Shown one piece after another: positions 1-7,141 of a stretch of DNA of 64,000 nucleotides. The notes beneath the pieces are model-generated. The model saw only the letters and a program-made list of their open reading frames with translations. It was not told the DNA's origin and did not search any database. Position 1 is the first letter of the stretch. The number at the start of each line of letters is the position of its first letter. Source of the DNA: PALSA-505 sp963702235 (lineage in GTDB: Bacteria; Actinomycetota; Actinomycetes; Streptosporangiales; Streptosporangiaceae); NCBI GenBank assembly GCA_963702235.1, contig CAVPBZ010000018.1, forward strand, positions 682,001 through 746,000, read 5' to 3'. A program made the translations under genes and the position numbers.

Positions 1-450
1 CCCTCCATTGGAACACCGCCAAGGGCGGGTCAATCGTATCGCCAGCCGGCTAACCGGACTAGGGGAGCTTGATCACGCCCCGCGACGGGGTTGACATCAC
101 GGCGATCAACGGTAAGTTGCTGCGCAGTCCAGCACCGGGCTGACCGGCCGGAGCGATCGAGGCGACCGGGCCGGGCTGCGTGCGGCGGGGGATCGGCATA
201 ACCCCGCCTGAGTGCCAGGCGCAGCTCGGAAGGAGCTGTGATCAGGACCCGGCTGGGCGGGGGGTTGGACCCAGGAAGGGCCCGGGCACCCAGTAGACAA
301 CGGAGGCCGAGCTCGTTGCCGACGAGACGGACTCCGGTCCGAAGGGAGCCCGGGTCCTCTTCCTCGCCCTGAGCATCCGTAGGTCGCGCACATCGGTTAC
401 CCTTGCGGGTCAGCCAGCGCAGGCGAAAAGCAGAGCGAGGGGCAGGAAGC
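1..450. other. gene-free region with strong hairpins (candidate structured RNA)
   Basis: No convincing protein gene is seen before ppm1. Several perfect or near-perfect stems stand close together: 78-82 with 86-90, 184-190 with 202-208 (seven GC-rich pairs), 222-227 with 233-238, 312-316 with 322-326, and 328-332 with 337-341. A longer pairing of the 122-130 area with 174-180 is also possible. This density suggests a structured RNA or a long 5' leader of ppm1, but I cannot assign it to a known RNA family. It does not read as tmRNA, SRP RNA or RNase P RNA. High GC alone produces some hairpins, so confidence is modest. Confidence 0.35.
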
Positions 451-1218
451 GTGACCGGGAGTTACCCCCCCATCGGCACGGTGGCGGTTATCGTCCCCAC
501 CTACAACGAGCGGGAGAACCTGGAGACGACCGCGGGCCGCGTCAGGCACGCGGTTCCTGATGCTGACCTGCTTATCGTGGATGACAACAGCCCCGACGGC
601 ACCGGAGAGCTCGCCGACAAGCTGGCCGATGCCGACACCCGGATCCATGTCATGCACCGGGACGGCAAGTCCGGCCTCGGCACCGCTTACATCGCGGGCT
701 TCCGGTGGGCGCTCGAGCACGGCTATGACGCCATCGTCGAGATGGACGCGGACGGCTCGCACCAGCCAGAGGATCTGCCCAGGCTGCTGGCCGGGCTGGA
801 CCGTGCCGACCTGGTGCTGGGCTCGCGCTGGGTGCCGGGCGGCAAGATGATCAACTGGCCCAAGTACCGCCAGTTCATCTCCTGGGGCGGGAACACCTAC
901 GCCCGGCTGATGCTCGGCATCTCGGTCCGGGACGCTACCGGCGGATTCCGTGCCTACCGCGCGGACACGCTGCGGAAGATTCCGCTCGACGAGGTGGTCT
1001 CGCAGGGGTACTGCTTCCAGATCGACCTCACCCTGCGCACCCTGCGGGCCGGCCTCACGCTTACGGAGATCCCGATCACGTTCGTGGAGCGGATCCACGG
1101 CACGAGCAAGATGAGCAATGCCATCGTGCGGGAGGCGTTCTGGCGGGTCGGCCAGTGGGGCATAGCGGACCGGGTAGCGAAGCTGCGCGCCCGCCGCGTG
1201 CGGTCCGGCCGGGGCTGA
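451..1218 (+). CDS. ppm1: polyprenol monophosphomannose synthase
   Basis: Family 2 glycosyltransferase of about 255 residues. It should transfer mannose from GDP-mannose to a polyprenyl phosphate at the cytoplasmic face of the membrane, giving the lipid-linked mannose donor used for lipoglycans and protein O-mannosylation. Seen: an N-terminal IVPTYNERENL motif, IVDDNSPDGT, the DADGSHQPED metal/nucleotide motif, and the RxxGGFRAYR and QIDLTLR segments typical of dolichol-phosphate mannose synthases. I chose GTG at 451 because AGGAAGC lies directly upstream and the residues before it are not family-like; an in-frame TTG at 403 is the alternative. There is no fused acyltransferase (Lnt) domain, as in Streptomyces Ppm1. 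It is convergent with rbpA. Confidence 0.9.
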   Translation: MTGSYPPIGTVAVIVPTYNERENLETTAGRVRHAVPDADLLIVDDNSPDGTGELADKLADADTRIHVMHRDGKSGLGTAYIAGFRWALEHGYDAIVEMDADGSHQPEDLPRLLAGLDRADLVLGSRWVPGGKMINWPKYRQFISWGGNTYARLMLGISVRDATGGFRAYRADTLRKIPLDEVVSQGYCFQIDLTLRTLRAGLTLTEIPITFVERIHGTSKMSNAIVREAFWRVGQWGIADRVAKLRARRVRSGRG

Positions 1219-1242
1219 CGCCCCGCCAGGAACCGTCAGGAG

Positions 1243-1629
1243 CTAGGCGCTCTTGCGCACGGTCGGGCTGTCCTGCGCACCGTCTCCGGCCGTGAGCCCG
1301 CGCCGCTCCCTGATCACCGCCAGCCGCTCGGCCAGCACCTCTTCCAGGTCGGCGATCGTGCGGCGTTCCATCAGCATGTCCCAGTGACTACGCGGCGGCT
1401 TCGCCTTCTTCTGGGCCGGCAAATCCACGGCCGCGGTGAGCGCCGTCGCCCCGCAGATCCGGCATTCCCAGATAGCGGGAATCTCCGCTTCCGCGGCGAA
1501 CGGGACCGTAAAGTGATGGCCCTTGGGGCAGTCGAAGGCCACCTCCCGGCGTGGTGCCAGGTCGGTGTTGCGGTCGTTCTCGTAGCTCGTCGCCCCGAGC
1601 CGGGTGCCGCGTAGTGCGCGTTCCGCCAT
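1243..1629 (-). CDS. rbpA: RNA polymerase-binding protein RbpA
   Basis: A 128-residue transcription factor that binds the principal sigma factor and core RNA polymerase and stabilises the open complex in actinobacteria. Seen: the start MAERALRGTRLG, an N-terminal zinc knuckle with C34, H38, C56 and C59 (the same spacing as Streptomyces coelicolor RbpA), and a C-terminal sigma-interaction region around SHWDMLMERR. ATG at 1629 is preceded by GGGGAGG with a 9-nt spacer. The frame stays open upstream, but those residues do not match the family. An SigR-like promoter lies about 40-65 bp upstream of the start, fitting thiol-stress induction of rbpA in Streptomyces. Confidence 0.95.
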   Translation of the reverse strand: MAERALRGTRLGATSYENDRNTDLAPRREVAFDCPKGHHFTVPFAAEAEIPAIWECRICGATALTAAVDLPAQKKAKPPRSHWDMLMERRTIADLEEVLAERLAVIRERRGLTAGDGAQDSPTVRKSA

Positions 1630-1669
1630 AACGTACTGCCTCCCCAGGCGCTGACCCGTCATGTTCGTT

Positions 1670-1696
1670 AACGCTGAGTACCCGGACAAGATTCCC
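1670..1696 (-). promoter_or_regulatory. SigR/SigH-type promoter of rbpA
   Basis: Read on the minus strand, GGGAAT (1696-1691) is followed by exactly 18 nt and then GTT (1672-1670). This is the consensus of the thiol-oxidative-stress ECF sigma factor SigR (SigH in mycobacteria): GGGAAT-N18-GTT. The predicted start of transcription gives a leader of about 35 nt with a good RBS. Control of rbpA by SigR is established in Streptomyces; its presence here is inferred from the motif. Confidence 0.75.
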
Positions 1697-1808
1697 GCTC
1701 TACCCGGTTCCAACCGCTTCCGGACCGCCGGATCGCGCCGGCCCGCCGGAATCTCCGGGCCCCGCCTGGCTTTACCTGCCGCTTACTCGCCGCTCATCCG
1801 TCACTCAT

Positions 1809-2657
1809 TTATCGGTTCGCGGGTCCCCCCGCGGGCGGCGCCGGGGTCGGGCCGGGCGCGCTGGCCGGATCAGCCGCGGGCAGCTGGCGGGACGGCGGAT
1901 GCCACTGGCCGCGCTCGGCCAGGACATCGCGGAGCAGGACGGTCTGATCGGTCATGATCCCGTCCGCGCCCAGGTCGAGCAGGCAGGTCATCTCGGTCCG
2001 GTCGTTGACCGTCCAGACGTGTACCTGCAGGCCCATGGCATGCGCCCGGCGGATGAACCCCCTGGTGGCCACCGCGGCCGGGACCTGCGCGCAGCGCACG
2101 CCCGCGCTGGCCAGCCGCCGGGCCAGCACCTGCCCTGAGCCGGCCAGGCCGCCCGCCACCCGGACCGACGCCACCCCGGCTGGCGACAGGGACGTGCAGA
2201 CCCGGTGCCCCAGTGCCCGCCTGGCCGCGCGCAGCCGGTGGGCGGAGAACGAGCACAAGCAGACCCGGTCCCAGGCGCCGACCCGGCGCAGCACGGCCGC
2301 CAGCGGGGCGATGGCAGCCTCTCCCTTCACGTCGATGTTGAACCGGATGTGCGGCCAGGCGGCCAGCAGATCCTCCAGCAGCGGAATCGGCTCGGCCCCG
2401 CCGATGCGGGCCGCGGCGACCTCCCGGTGTGACATCCGGGCTATCCGCCCGGCGCGGTCGGTGACCCGGTCCAGGGTGCGGTCGTGGAAGGCGAGCAGCA
2501 CCCCGTCCGCGGTGGCGTGCGCGTCGGTCTCCAGGTACGTGTAGCCGAGGCCTACCGCATGCTCGAACGCGGACCAGGAGTTCTCCAGGTGGTGGGCTGC
2601 CCCGCCCCGGTGCGCGAAGGCGATCGGGCCCGGGTGCTCGAGAAACGTCTGCCCCAT
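1809..2657 (-). CDS. glpQ: glycerophosphodiester phosphodiesterase
   Basis: GDPD family TIM-barrel enzyme of about 282 residues that hydrolyses glycerophosphodiesters to glycerol-3-phosphate and an alcohol. Seen: the catalytic AHRGG near residue 15, ENSWSAF, LETDAHATADGVLLAFHD (acid/base and metal ligands), FNIDVKG, and the C-terminal VHVWTVND and LGADGIMTD motifs. There is no signal peptide, so it is probably cytoplasmic. The ATG at 2657 has CATACT seven nt upstream, the leaderless layout common in this window; a TTG at 2684 is less likely. The C-terminal 30 residues are a Pro/Ala-rich tail. Confidence 0.9.
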   Translation of the reverse strand: MGQTFLEHPGPIAFAHRGGAAHHLENSWSAFEHAVGLGYTYLETDAHATADGVLLAFHDRTLDRVTDRAGRIARMSHREVAAARIGGAEPIPLLEDLLAAWPHIRFNIDVKGEAAIAPLAAVLRRVGAWDRVCLCSFSAHRLRAARRALGHRVCTSLSPAGVASVRVAGGLAGSGQVLARRLASAGVRCAQVPAAVATRGFIRRAHAMGLQVHVWTVNDRTEMTCLLDLGADGIMTDQTVLLRDVLAERGQWHPPSRQLPAADPASAPGPTPAPPAGGPANR

Positions 2658-2734
2658 GTCAGCGAGTATGCCGTCCGCTGGCAACGAACGCCTAAACGGC
2701 GGCTGGCGGGTAGGAGACGAACCGGTTGCTCCGG

Positions 2735-3427
2735 TCAGGACGCCACCGGTCCCGCGGCCGGCCCGGCGGGAGCGTCTGGCTCCGCCGGTCCCGCGGCCGG
2801 GGTCTCTGGCTCCGCCAGTCCGGCGGCCGGGGCGTCGGCCCGCAGCACCCGGTACCCGGTGCGCGCGGCCACCCGGGTCACCGGCCAGCCCGCCTCCTCC
2901 AGCCAGCGGTGCAGCGAGTCGGCGCCGAGGTGCCGCTGCACGACCAGGTACGCCGAGCCGCCGGGCGCCAGCCGCCCGAGCCAGCCGGTGAGCATCGAGT
3001 GCAGCGCCTGCTTGCCGATCCGCATCGGCGGGTTGGACCAGATCGCGGCCAGCTGACCGGGCAGATCCTGCTGGTCAGGCGTGACGCAGTGCACGTTGCC
3101 CAGGCCGGCGCGCGCCGCGTTGGCCGCGCACAGGCCCAGCGCCCGCTGGTTGACGTCCACCGCCCAGACCTCCGCCCCCGGCGAGCGGGCGGCGAGCACC
3201 AGGGCCAGCGGCCCGTAACCGCAGCCGAGGTCGAGCAGGTTCCCGGCCTGCGGGGGAGCAGGAACGGTGTCGAGCAGCAGCCGCGTGCCCGGGTCGAGCC
3301 GGGCTCCCGAGAACACCCCGGAGTCGGTCTCCAGCTCCAGGTGCAGGTCGGGCAGCACGACCTGGACTAGCCCGGGCCGGTGCGCGGCCTCGGGATGCTC
3401 GGTGTAGTAGTGCTGGTCCGCGCCGAT
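2735..3427 (-). CDS. class I SAM methyltransferase, RsmC/RlmG type (MTS domain)
   Basis: About 230 residues. The MTS domain shows DLGCGYGPLALVLA (SAM-binding motif I) and SNPPMRIGK (motif IV, NPP), which point to N2-guanine methylation of rRNA as in RsmC/RlmG; the target is inferred. Conserved sequence begins at GADQHYYTEHP. Oddly, no ATG, GTG or TTG lies near that point. The best candidate is ATC at 3427, seven nt after a clear GGAGG (3439-3435). The frame is open further upstream, but only as antisense-like, Arg/Pro-rich sequence overlapping the DUF3817 gene. A low-complexity Ala/Pro/Glu tail ends the protein. Confidence 0.8.
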   Translation of the reverse strand: MGADQHYYTEHPEAAHRPGLVQVVLPDLHLELETDSGVFSGARLDPGTRLLLDTVPAPPQAGNLLDLGCGYGPLALVLAARSPGAEVWAVDVNQRALGLCAANAARAGLGNVHCVTPDQQDLPGQLAAIWSNPPMRIGKQALHSMLTGWLGRLAPGGSAYLVVQRHLGADSLHRWLEEAGWPVTRVAARTGYRVLRADAPAAGLAEPETPAAGPAEPDAPAGPAAGPVAS

Positions 3428-3450
3428 GGCGATGCCTCCGCGAGTGCCGT

Positions 3451-3810
3451 TCAGCGGGGGCCGGCCGCGGGGCCGGGCGCCGGGGCCGCCTGGCCGGCCG
3501 CGAGACCCTGCCGCGCCGGGTTGATGTACCTGCGCATCAGCCAGCGCTCCACCACGAACGTCAGGACGGGGATCGTGCCGGCCAGCAGGACGAGGAGGGT
3601 CGGGCCCAGCGGCAGCCGCAGCCGCCTGGTCAGCAGGTAGGACACGACCAGGTAGATGATGTAGAGGATCCCGTGCACCGTGCCGACGTCGTTGACGATG
3701 ACATTGTTGTGCGCGGCCAGCTGGAGCGGGATCCCGGCGAAGCAGAGCACGATCAGCACCGCTCCGGTGATGTACGCCATCACCCGGTAGCGGAGCACGG
3801 CGGCATCCAC
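3451..3810 (-). CDS. DUF3817-type integral membrane protein
   Basis: A 119-residue protein with three to four hydrophobic segments (about residues 9-33, 43-62 and 68-88) and the motifs HGxLYIIYLV and VERWLMRRY found in the short actinobacterial DUF3817 membrane family. Function is unknown. It is followed after about 20 bp by the methyltransferase on the same strand and may be co-transcribed with it. The C-terminal 25 residues are Ala/Pro/Gly rich. Confidence 0.8.
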   Translation of the reverse strand: MDAAVLRYRVMAYITGAVLIVLCFAGIPLQLAAHNNVIVNDVGTVHGILYIIYLVVSYLLTRRLRLPLGPTLLVLLAGTIPVLTFVVERWLMRRYINPARQGLAAGQAAPAPGPAAGPR

Positions 3811-3881
3811 CGGCAGTACCTCCTGCGTGTTCTCGGCGCCCGGGCACGGCCGGGCGGCGGGCTATCGGGCCGGCCGCGGGC

Positions 3882-4325
3882 TTACCGCAGCCCGTGCCAC
3901 CGGCCGTGCCCCTTCACTTGCTCGTTCAGCCGGGTGAGGTAGGCGTTGTAGGCGGCCAGGTCGGGGTCTTCGGGCTCCCAGACCATGACCTCCTTGCCGC
4001 GGGCCTCGCTGGCCGCGGCGCCCACCGCGTACTCTGCCCGGTCGGCTGCCCCGTCGGTGTCCGGCGGGGAGAACTCGTCCCGGATCGTCTTGGCCCAGAA
4101 GACCACGGCGAAGACCGCGAAGACGGGCCACTCGAACGTGTACGCCCAGCTGAGCGCGTTTCCCGCCATGGCCCGGCGGTACTGCCACCAGCCGAGGGCG
4201 AGCATGCCCGCCACCGACACCACCATGGCGAGGTGCCAGCCGAGCCAGCGGGGCCTGATGAGGAAGCGCCAACCCGCCGGCCCTGCCTGCTCGACCGCCG
4301 GCCGATCGACGTCGGCGCTGGACAT
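3882..4325 (-). CDS. conserved actinobacterial membrane protein (SURF1-like N-terminal hairpin)
   Basis: A 147-residue protein with two predicted transmembrane helices (about residues 28-50 and 58-80). The region IRPRWLGWHLAM...LGWWQYRR resembles the first helix of SURF1-type proteins, but the SURF1 core is absent. The C-terminal half is soluble and ends with NAYLTRLNEQVKGHGRWHGLR. No function is known to me. ATG at 4325 has TAGGCT seven nt upstream (4338-4333), so it is probably leaderless. It is divergent from the small gene at 4410. Confidence 0.6.
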   Translation of the reverse strand: MSSADVDRPAVEQAGPAGWRFLIRPRWLGWHLAMVVSVAGMLALGWWQYRRAMAGNALSWAYTFEWPVFAVFAVVFWAKTIRDEFSPPDTDGAADRAEYAVGAAASEARGKEVMVWEPEDPDLAAYNAYLTRLNEQVKGHGRWHGLR

Positions 4326-4409
4326 GCTCCCGAGCCTAGCGCCGCCCCGATGCTGACCTGCCCGGAGGCCCCGTGGCGCTATCCGGCGTAAATCTGGATA
4401 ATCTTGCCC

Positions 4410-4736
4410 ATGCCCCTGGCGGATGTGCTCCCGCGGCGGCGCGGGCTGGCCGCGCGGATACCCGAGCGGCTCGATGAGCTGCGCGGCCCCGCCCGCGGGA
4501 TCGTGGTGCTGCCCGTGCACCTGACCTGGTACGGGCTGCGCGAGTTCGACGTCGCCGAAGCCGCCAGCCGCCTCCGGCTCTACACGATCGTGCTCAGCCA
4601 GGGACGGCGCAACGACATCGCCCGCTTCCTGCACCCGGAGCTGCTCCGCGGGGACTGGCCGCAGCTGCGCGGCCTGCTGACGGCCCAGGTCCGTGACGCC
4701 TGCGCACGCCGGCTCGGCCTGGCCGTACCCGCCTAG
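4410..4736 (+). CDS. conserved hypothetical protein, 108 aa
   Basis: Small, soluble, Leu/Arg-rich protein. VLPVHLTWYGLREFDVAEAASRLRLYTIVLSQGRRNDIARFLHPELLRGDWPQL is internally well formed and coding-like, but I cannot name the family; similar short proteins sit next to membrane genes in other actinomycetes. GATAAT at 4397-4402 is seven nt before the ATG, which makes a leaderless mRNA likely. It is divergent from the membrane protein at 4325. Confidence 0.6.
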   Translation: MPLADVLPRRRGLAARIPERLDELRGPARGIVVLPVHLTWYGLREFDVAEAASRLRLYTIVLSQGRRNDIARFLHPELLRGDWPQLRGLLTAQVRDACARRLGLAVPA

Positions 4737-4843
4737 CCCGCCCGCCCCCGCTCCGGCCGGCCGCCTGCCCCGGCTCCGGCTGAACGCGCGGCCGGCTCGT
4801 GGGAGGATCGTCGCGCTGTCACCCGAGCTGACCCGGAGGCCGG

Positions 4844-5473
4844 ATGCCCATCAGCGGCGAGAAGATCAGTGATTTCCTCGACCGGCTCGCCGAACGCGTA
4901 CCTGCGCCCGGCGGGGGTGCCGCCGCGGCCTTGCAGGCCGCCCAGGGTGCGGCGCTGCTCGGCATGGTCGCCCGCTACACCACCGGCCCGGAGTTCGCCG
5001 GGCATCAGCTGGTGATCAGCCGCGTGATCGCCGAGGCCGACGAACTGCGCGGCCTGGCGCTGCGCCTCGCCGAGGCGGACGAGGACGCGTTCCTGGCGGT
5101 GGCCGACGCCTGCCGGCTGCCCGCCGCTGGGACCGAGGACGAGGAGTCCGCCCGCGCCTCGGCGATCGCCCATGCGCTCGTCAACGCGGCCTGGCCGCAG
5201 GCCAGGGTCATCAGCCTCGCCGGGATGGTGGTCGATCTCGCCGAGGCGCTAGCGGTGATCGGCAACCGCAACGTGATCGCCGACGTGGCCGCCGCGGCCG
5301 AGGCGGCGCGCGCCTCGGCCGCCACCGCCCGGGTGAACGTCGAGATCAACCTCGGCAGCATCGCCGACGAGCAGGTGAGCCTGGACATGATCGCCGAGAC
5401 CGGCAAGGCCGACGACATCATCACCCGGGCCGGGCAGGTCACCGAAGCCGTGCGGGAGCGGATCCGGGGATAA
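4844..5473 (+). CDS. cyclodeaminase/cyclohydrolase family protein (FTCD_C)
   Basis: A 209-residue all-helical protein of the formiminotransferase-cyclodeaminase C-terminal family (as in FchA, methenyl-THF cyclohydrolase). Seen: SDFLDRLAERVPAPGGGAAAA at the N-terminus, the hallmark P(A/T)PGGG turn, and the conserved ALxVIGNRNVIADVAAAAEAA and VNVEINLGSI region. Likely role: a one-carbon folate conversion in the cytoplasm; the exact substrate is not shown. ATG at 4844 has GGAGG four nt upstream. The gene stands alone, convergent with the MarR gene. Confidence 0.85.
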   Translation: MPISGEKISDFLDRLAERVPAPGGGAAAALQAAQGAALLGMVARYTTGPEFAGHQLVISRVIAEADELRGLALRLAEADEDAFLAVADACRLPAAGTEDEESARASAIAHALVNAAWPQARVISLAGMVVDLAEALAVIGNRNVIADVAAAAEAARASAATARVNVEINLGSIADEQVSLDMIAETGKADDIITRAGQVTEAVRERIRG

Positions 5474-5507
5474 CGCACCACGCGGCCGCACGGGCCCCGG
5501 CGGTCAG

Positions 5508-5933
5508 TCAGCCGAGGTTGCGGCTGATGCTGTCCAGCAGCCGGACGAGGGTCTCCCGCTCGGACTCGTCCAGGGAGGCAAGGGCCCGCTCGCTGAGCTC
5601 GTCGATCTCGCGCCCGATCTCCTTCTCCAGCGCCCGGCCGCGGTCGGTCAGGAAGAGCCGCACCAGCCGGCCGTCCCGCTCGTGCGGCTGGCGGCGGAGC
5701 AGGCCGGCCGCCTCCATCCGGGCGGTCGCGCGTGTCACCGTCGGCGTGGCCAGGCCCAGCCGCCGGGCGACTTTCCCCGGCGGCAGGCCGTCCTCGGCCC
5801 ACAGCGTGAGCAGGATGTACTGCTGGCCCTCGTGCACGCCGTGCCGGGCGAAGGCGGTCGCCGAGGCGTGCGCGAGCACGCGCTTAGCCGCCCAGAACGC
5901 GGGCTGGAACGCGGCGGTGGGGTCGGCGGGCAT
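5508..5933 (-). CDS. MarR family transcriptional regulator
   Basis: A 141-residue winged-helix repressor. Seen: HEGQQYILLTLWAEDGLPPGKVARRLGLATPTVTRATARMEAAGLLRR (helix-turn-helix) followed by the beta-wing HERDGRLVRLFLTDRGRAL, then a C-terminal dimerisation helix. It is divergent from the LLM oxidoreductase gene, and an 18-bp inverted repeat in the shared region (5985-6002) is a likely operator. It probably regulates itself and the oxidoreductase. Confidence 0.88.
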   Translation of the reverse strand: MPADPTAAFQPAFWAAKRVLAHASATAFARHGVHEGQQYILLTLWAEDGLPPGKVARRLGLATPTVTRATARMEAAGLLRRQPHERDGRLVRLFLTDRGRALEKEIGREIDELSERALASLDESERETLVRLLDSISRNLG

Positions 5934-5984
5934 CGTGGCCCCAGCATACGTCCCTTGTGATCGACAGCCGGCTAGTGATATTGT

Positions 5985-6002
5985 TCGTTACCCGGCTAAC
6001 GA
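5985..6002. promoter_or_regulatory. inverted repeat, probable MarR operator
   Basis: TCGTTA (5985-5990), six-base spacer, TAACGA (5997-6002): a perfect 6+6 inverted repeat. It lies where a promoter for the LLM gene would be (TTGTTC at 5981-5986, possible -10 near 6004-6010), so bound repressor could block it. The role is inferred from position next to the MarR gene. Confidence 0.5.
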
Positions 6003-6039
6003 TTACGGCTAGCGCCGCCCCGCTGACCTGCCGCCCAGG

Positions 6040-6119
6040 CCCGGCACCCCGGGCCGCCGCCCGGCACCCCGGGCCGCCGCCTGGCCCGGCGGGCCGCCGC
6101 CTGGCCCGGCGGGGAGCAT
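6040..6119 (+). repeat. four 20-bp GC-only tandem repeats in the leader of the LLM gene
   Basis: Units begin at 6040, 6060, 6080 and 6100. The first two are identical; the third and fourth differ by a few bases, and the fourth runs into the RBS region of the next gene. Each unit is almost pure G and C. Such repeats are prone to copy-number change and would form strong structure in the mRNA leader. Confidence 0.8.
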
Positions 6120-6132
6120 GAGGAGGAACCCC

Positions 6133-7071
6133 ATGAAACTCGGCATCGGCGTCACCAACTTCTCCTGGCCAGGCCCGCCCGCGCAGATCGGGCCCAACGT
6201 GGCCAGGATCGCCAGGACGGCGGACGACGCCGGCCTGGACAGCATCTGGACCATGGACCACTTCTTCCAGATCCGCGGCAGCGGCCTGCCGCCCGAGTCG
6301 CCCATGCTGGAGGCCTACGCCACGCTGGCGTTCATCGGCGGCCTGACCCGGCGCATCCGCCTGGGCACGCTGGTGACCGGCGTGCCCAACCGCCACCCCG
6401 GCGTGCTGATCAAGGCGGTGACCTCCCTCGACGTGCTGACCGGCGGCCGGATGGTGCTGGGCGTCGGCGCCGGCGCGCCGTTCACGGTGACCCGCGAGGG
6501 CGAGGCGGGCGGCCTGGGCATCCCGTACCCGCCGACCCTCGGCGAGCGGTACGAGCAGCTCGAGGAGCTGCTGCAGATCGCCCACCAGATGTGGCGCGGC
6601 GACGAGGCGGCGTTCCGCGGCAGGCACTACTGGCTGGACCGCCCGCTCAACTCGCCCAACTCGCTGCAGCGACCGCACCCGCCGATCCTCATCGGCGGCA
6701 GCGGCGAGCGCCGGACGCTCCGGCTGGTCGCGCGGTACGGCGACGCCTGCAACCTGTTCGACCGGCCGGACAGCTTCGCTGAGGATCTGCCGCGCAAGCT
6801 CCGCGTACTCGAGCAGCACTGCCAGGAAGCCGGGCGCGACTACGACGAGATCGAGAAGACGTCCGCGACCATGATCGACCTGCGCGGGGACAGCAGGGAC
6901 GCCACCCGGCGGCTCGCCGGGCACCTGGCGGAACTCGCGGCCATCGGCATCGATCATGCGCTGGTCAGCCCGCGGTACCCGTGGGACGACGACAGCCTCG
7001 AGGCCGTGGCCTCGATCGCCGCCGAGGTGCACGCGATGCCGGCGGCCGCCGCGCCGGTACCCGGCGGGTAA
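6133..7071 (+). CDS. LLM-class F420-dependent oxidoreductase
   Basis: A 312-residue luciferase-like TIM-barrel oxidoreductase that would use reduced F420 (or flavin) on an unknown substrate. Seen: the N-terminal KLGIGVTNFSW, AGLDSIWTMDHFF, the cofactor-side RIRLGTLVTGVPNRHPG and RMVLGVGAGAP motifs, and PPILIGGSGERRTL. ATG at 6133 is preceded by GAGGAGG with a six-nt gap, so it is preferred over the ATG at 6118. The upstream leader carries the 20-bp repeats and the MarR-type operator. Confidence 0.88.
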   Translation: MKLGIGVTNFSWPGPPAQIGPNVARIARTADDAGLDSIWTMDHFFQIRGSGLPPESPMLEAYATLAFIGGLTRRIRLGTLVTGVPNRHPGVLIKAVTSLDVLTGGRMVLGVGAGAPFTVTREGEAGGLGIPYPPTLGERYEQLEELLQIAHQMWRGDEAAFRGRHYWLDRPLNSPNSLQRPHPPILIGGSGERRTLRLVARYGDACNLFDRPDSFAEDLPRKLRVLEQHCQEAGRDYDEIEKTSATMIDLRGDSRDATRRLAGHLAELAAIGIDHALVSPRYPWDDDSLEAVASIAAEVHAMPAAAAPVPGG

Positions 7072-7114
7072 CTCCCCGCGCCGGAAACGCTTGTGCCGCT
7101 CGCCGGCGCCCAGC

Positions 7115-7141
7115 TACTATTTAACTATGCAGACAGATAAA
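7115..7141 (+). promoter_or_regulatory. leaderless promoter with start-overlapping inverted repeat, YtrA module 1
   Basis: TACTAT (7115-7120) serves as -10, six nt before the ATG at 7127. An imperfect inverted repeat TTTAACT (7120-7126) / AGATAAA (7135-7141), matching at 6 of 7 positions, flanks the start codon and is a plausible autorepressor site. The second module (39902-39932) has the same arrangement. Confidence 0.5.

Noticed and set aside
330..380. Short likeness to the RNase P RNA P4 segment on the minus strand (GAGGAA...GGGCTCC)
   Set aside because: The rest of the RNase P core (the conserved segments after P4 and the 3' end) is absent, so the match is taken as chance.
106..393. Minus-strand 95-codon frame in the left gene-free region
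   Set aside because: Composition is Arg/Pro/Ser rich like random GC-rich antisense, with no motif or RBS; the hairpins give a better account of the region.
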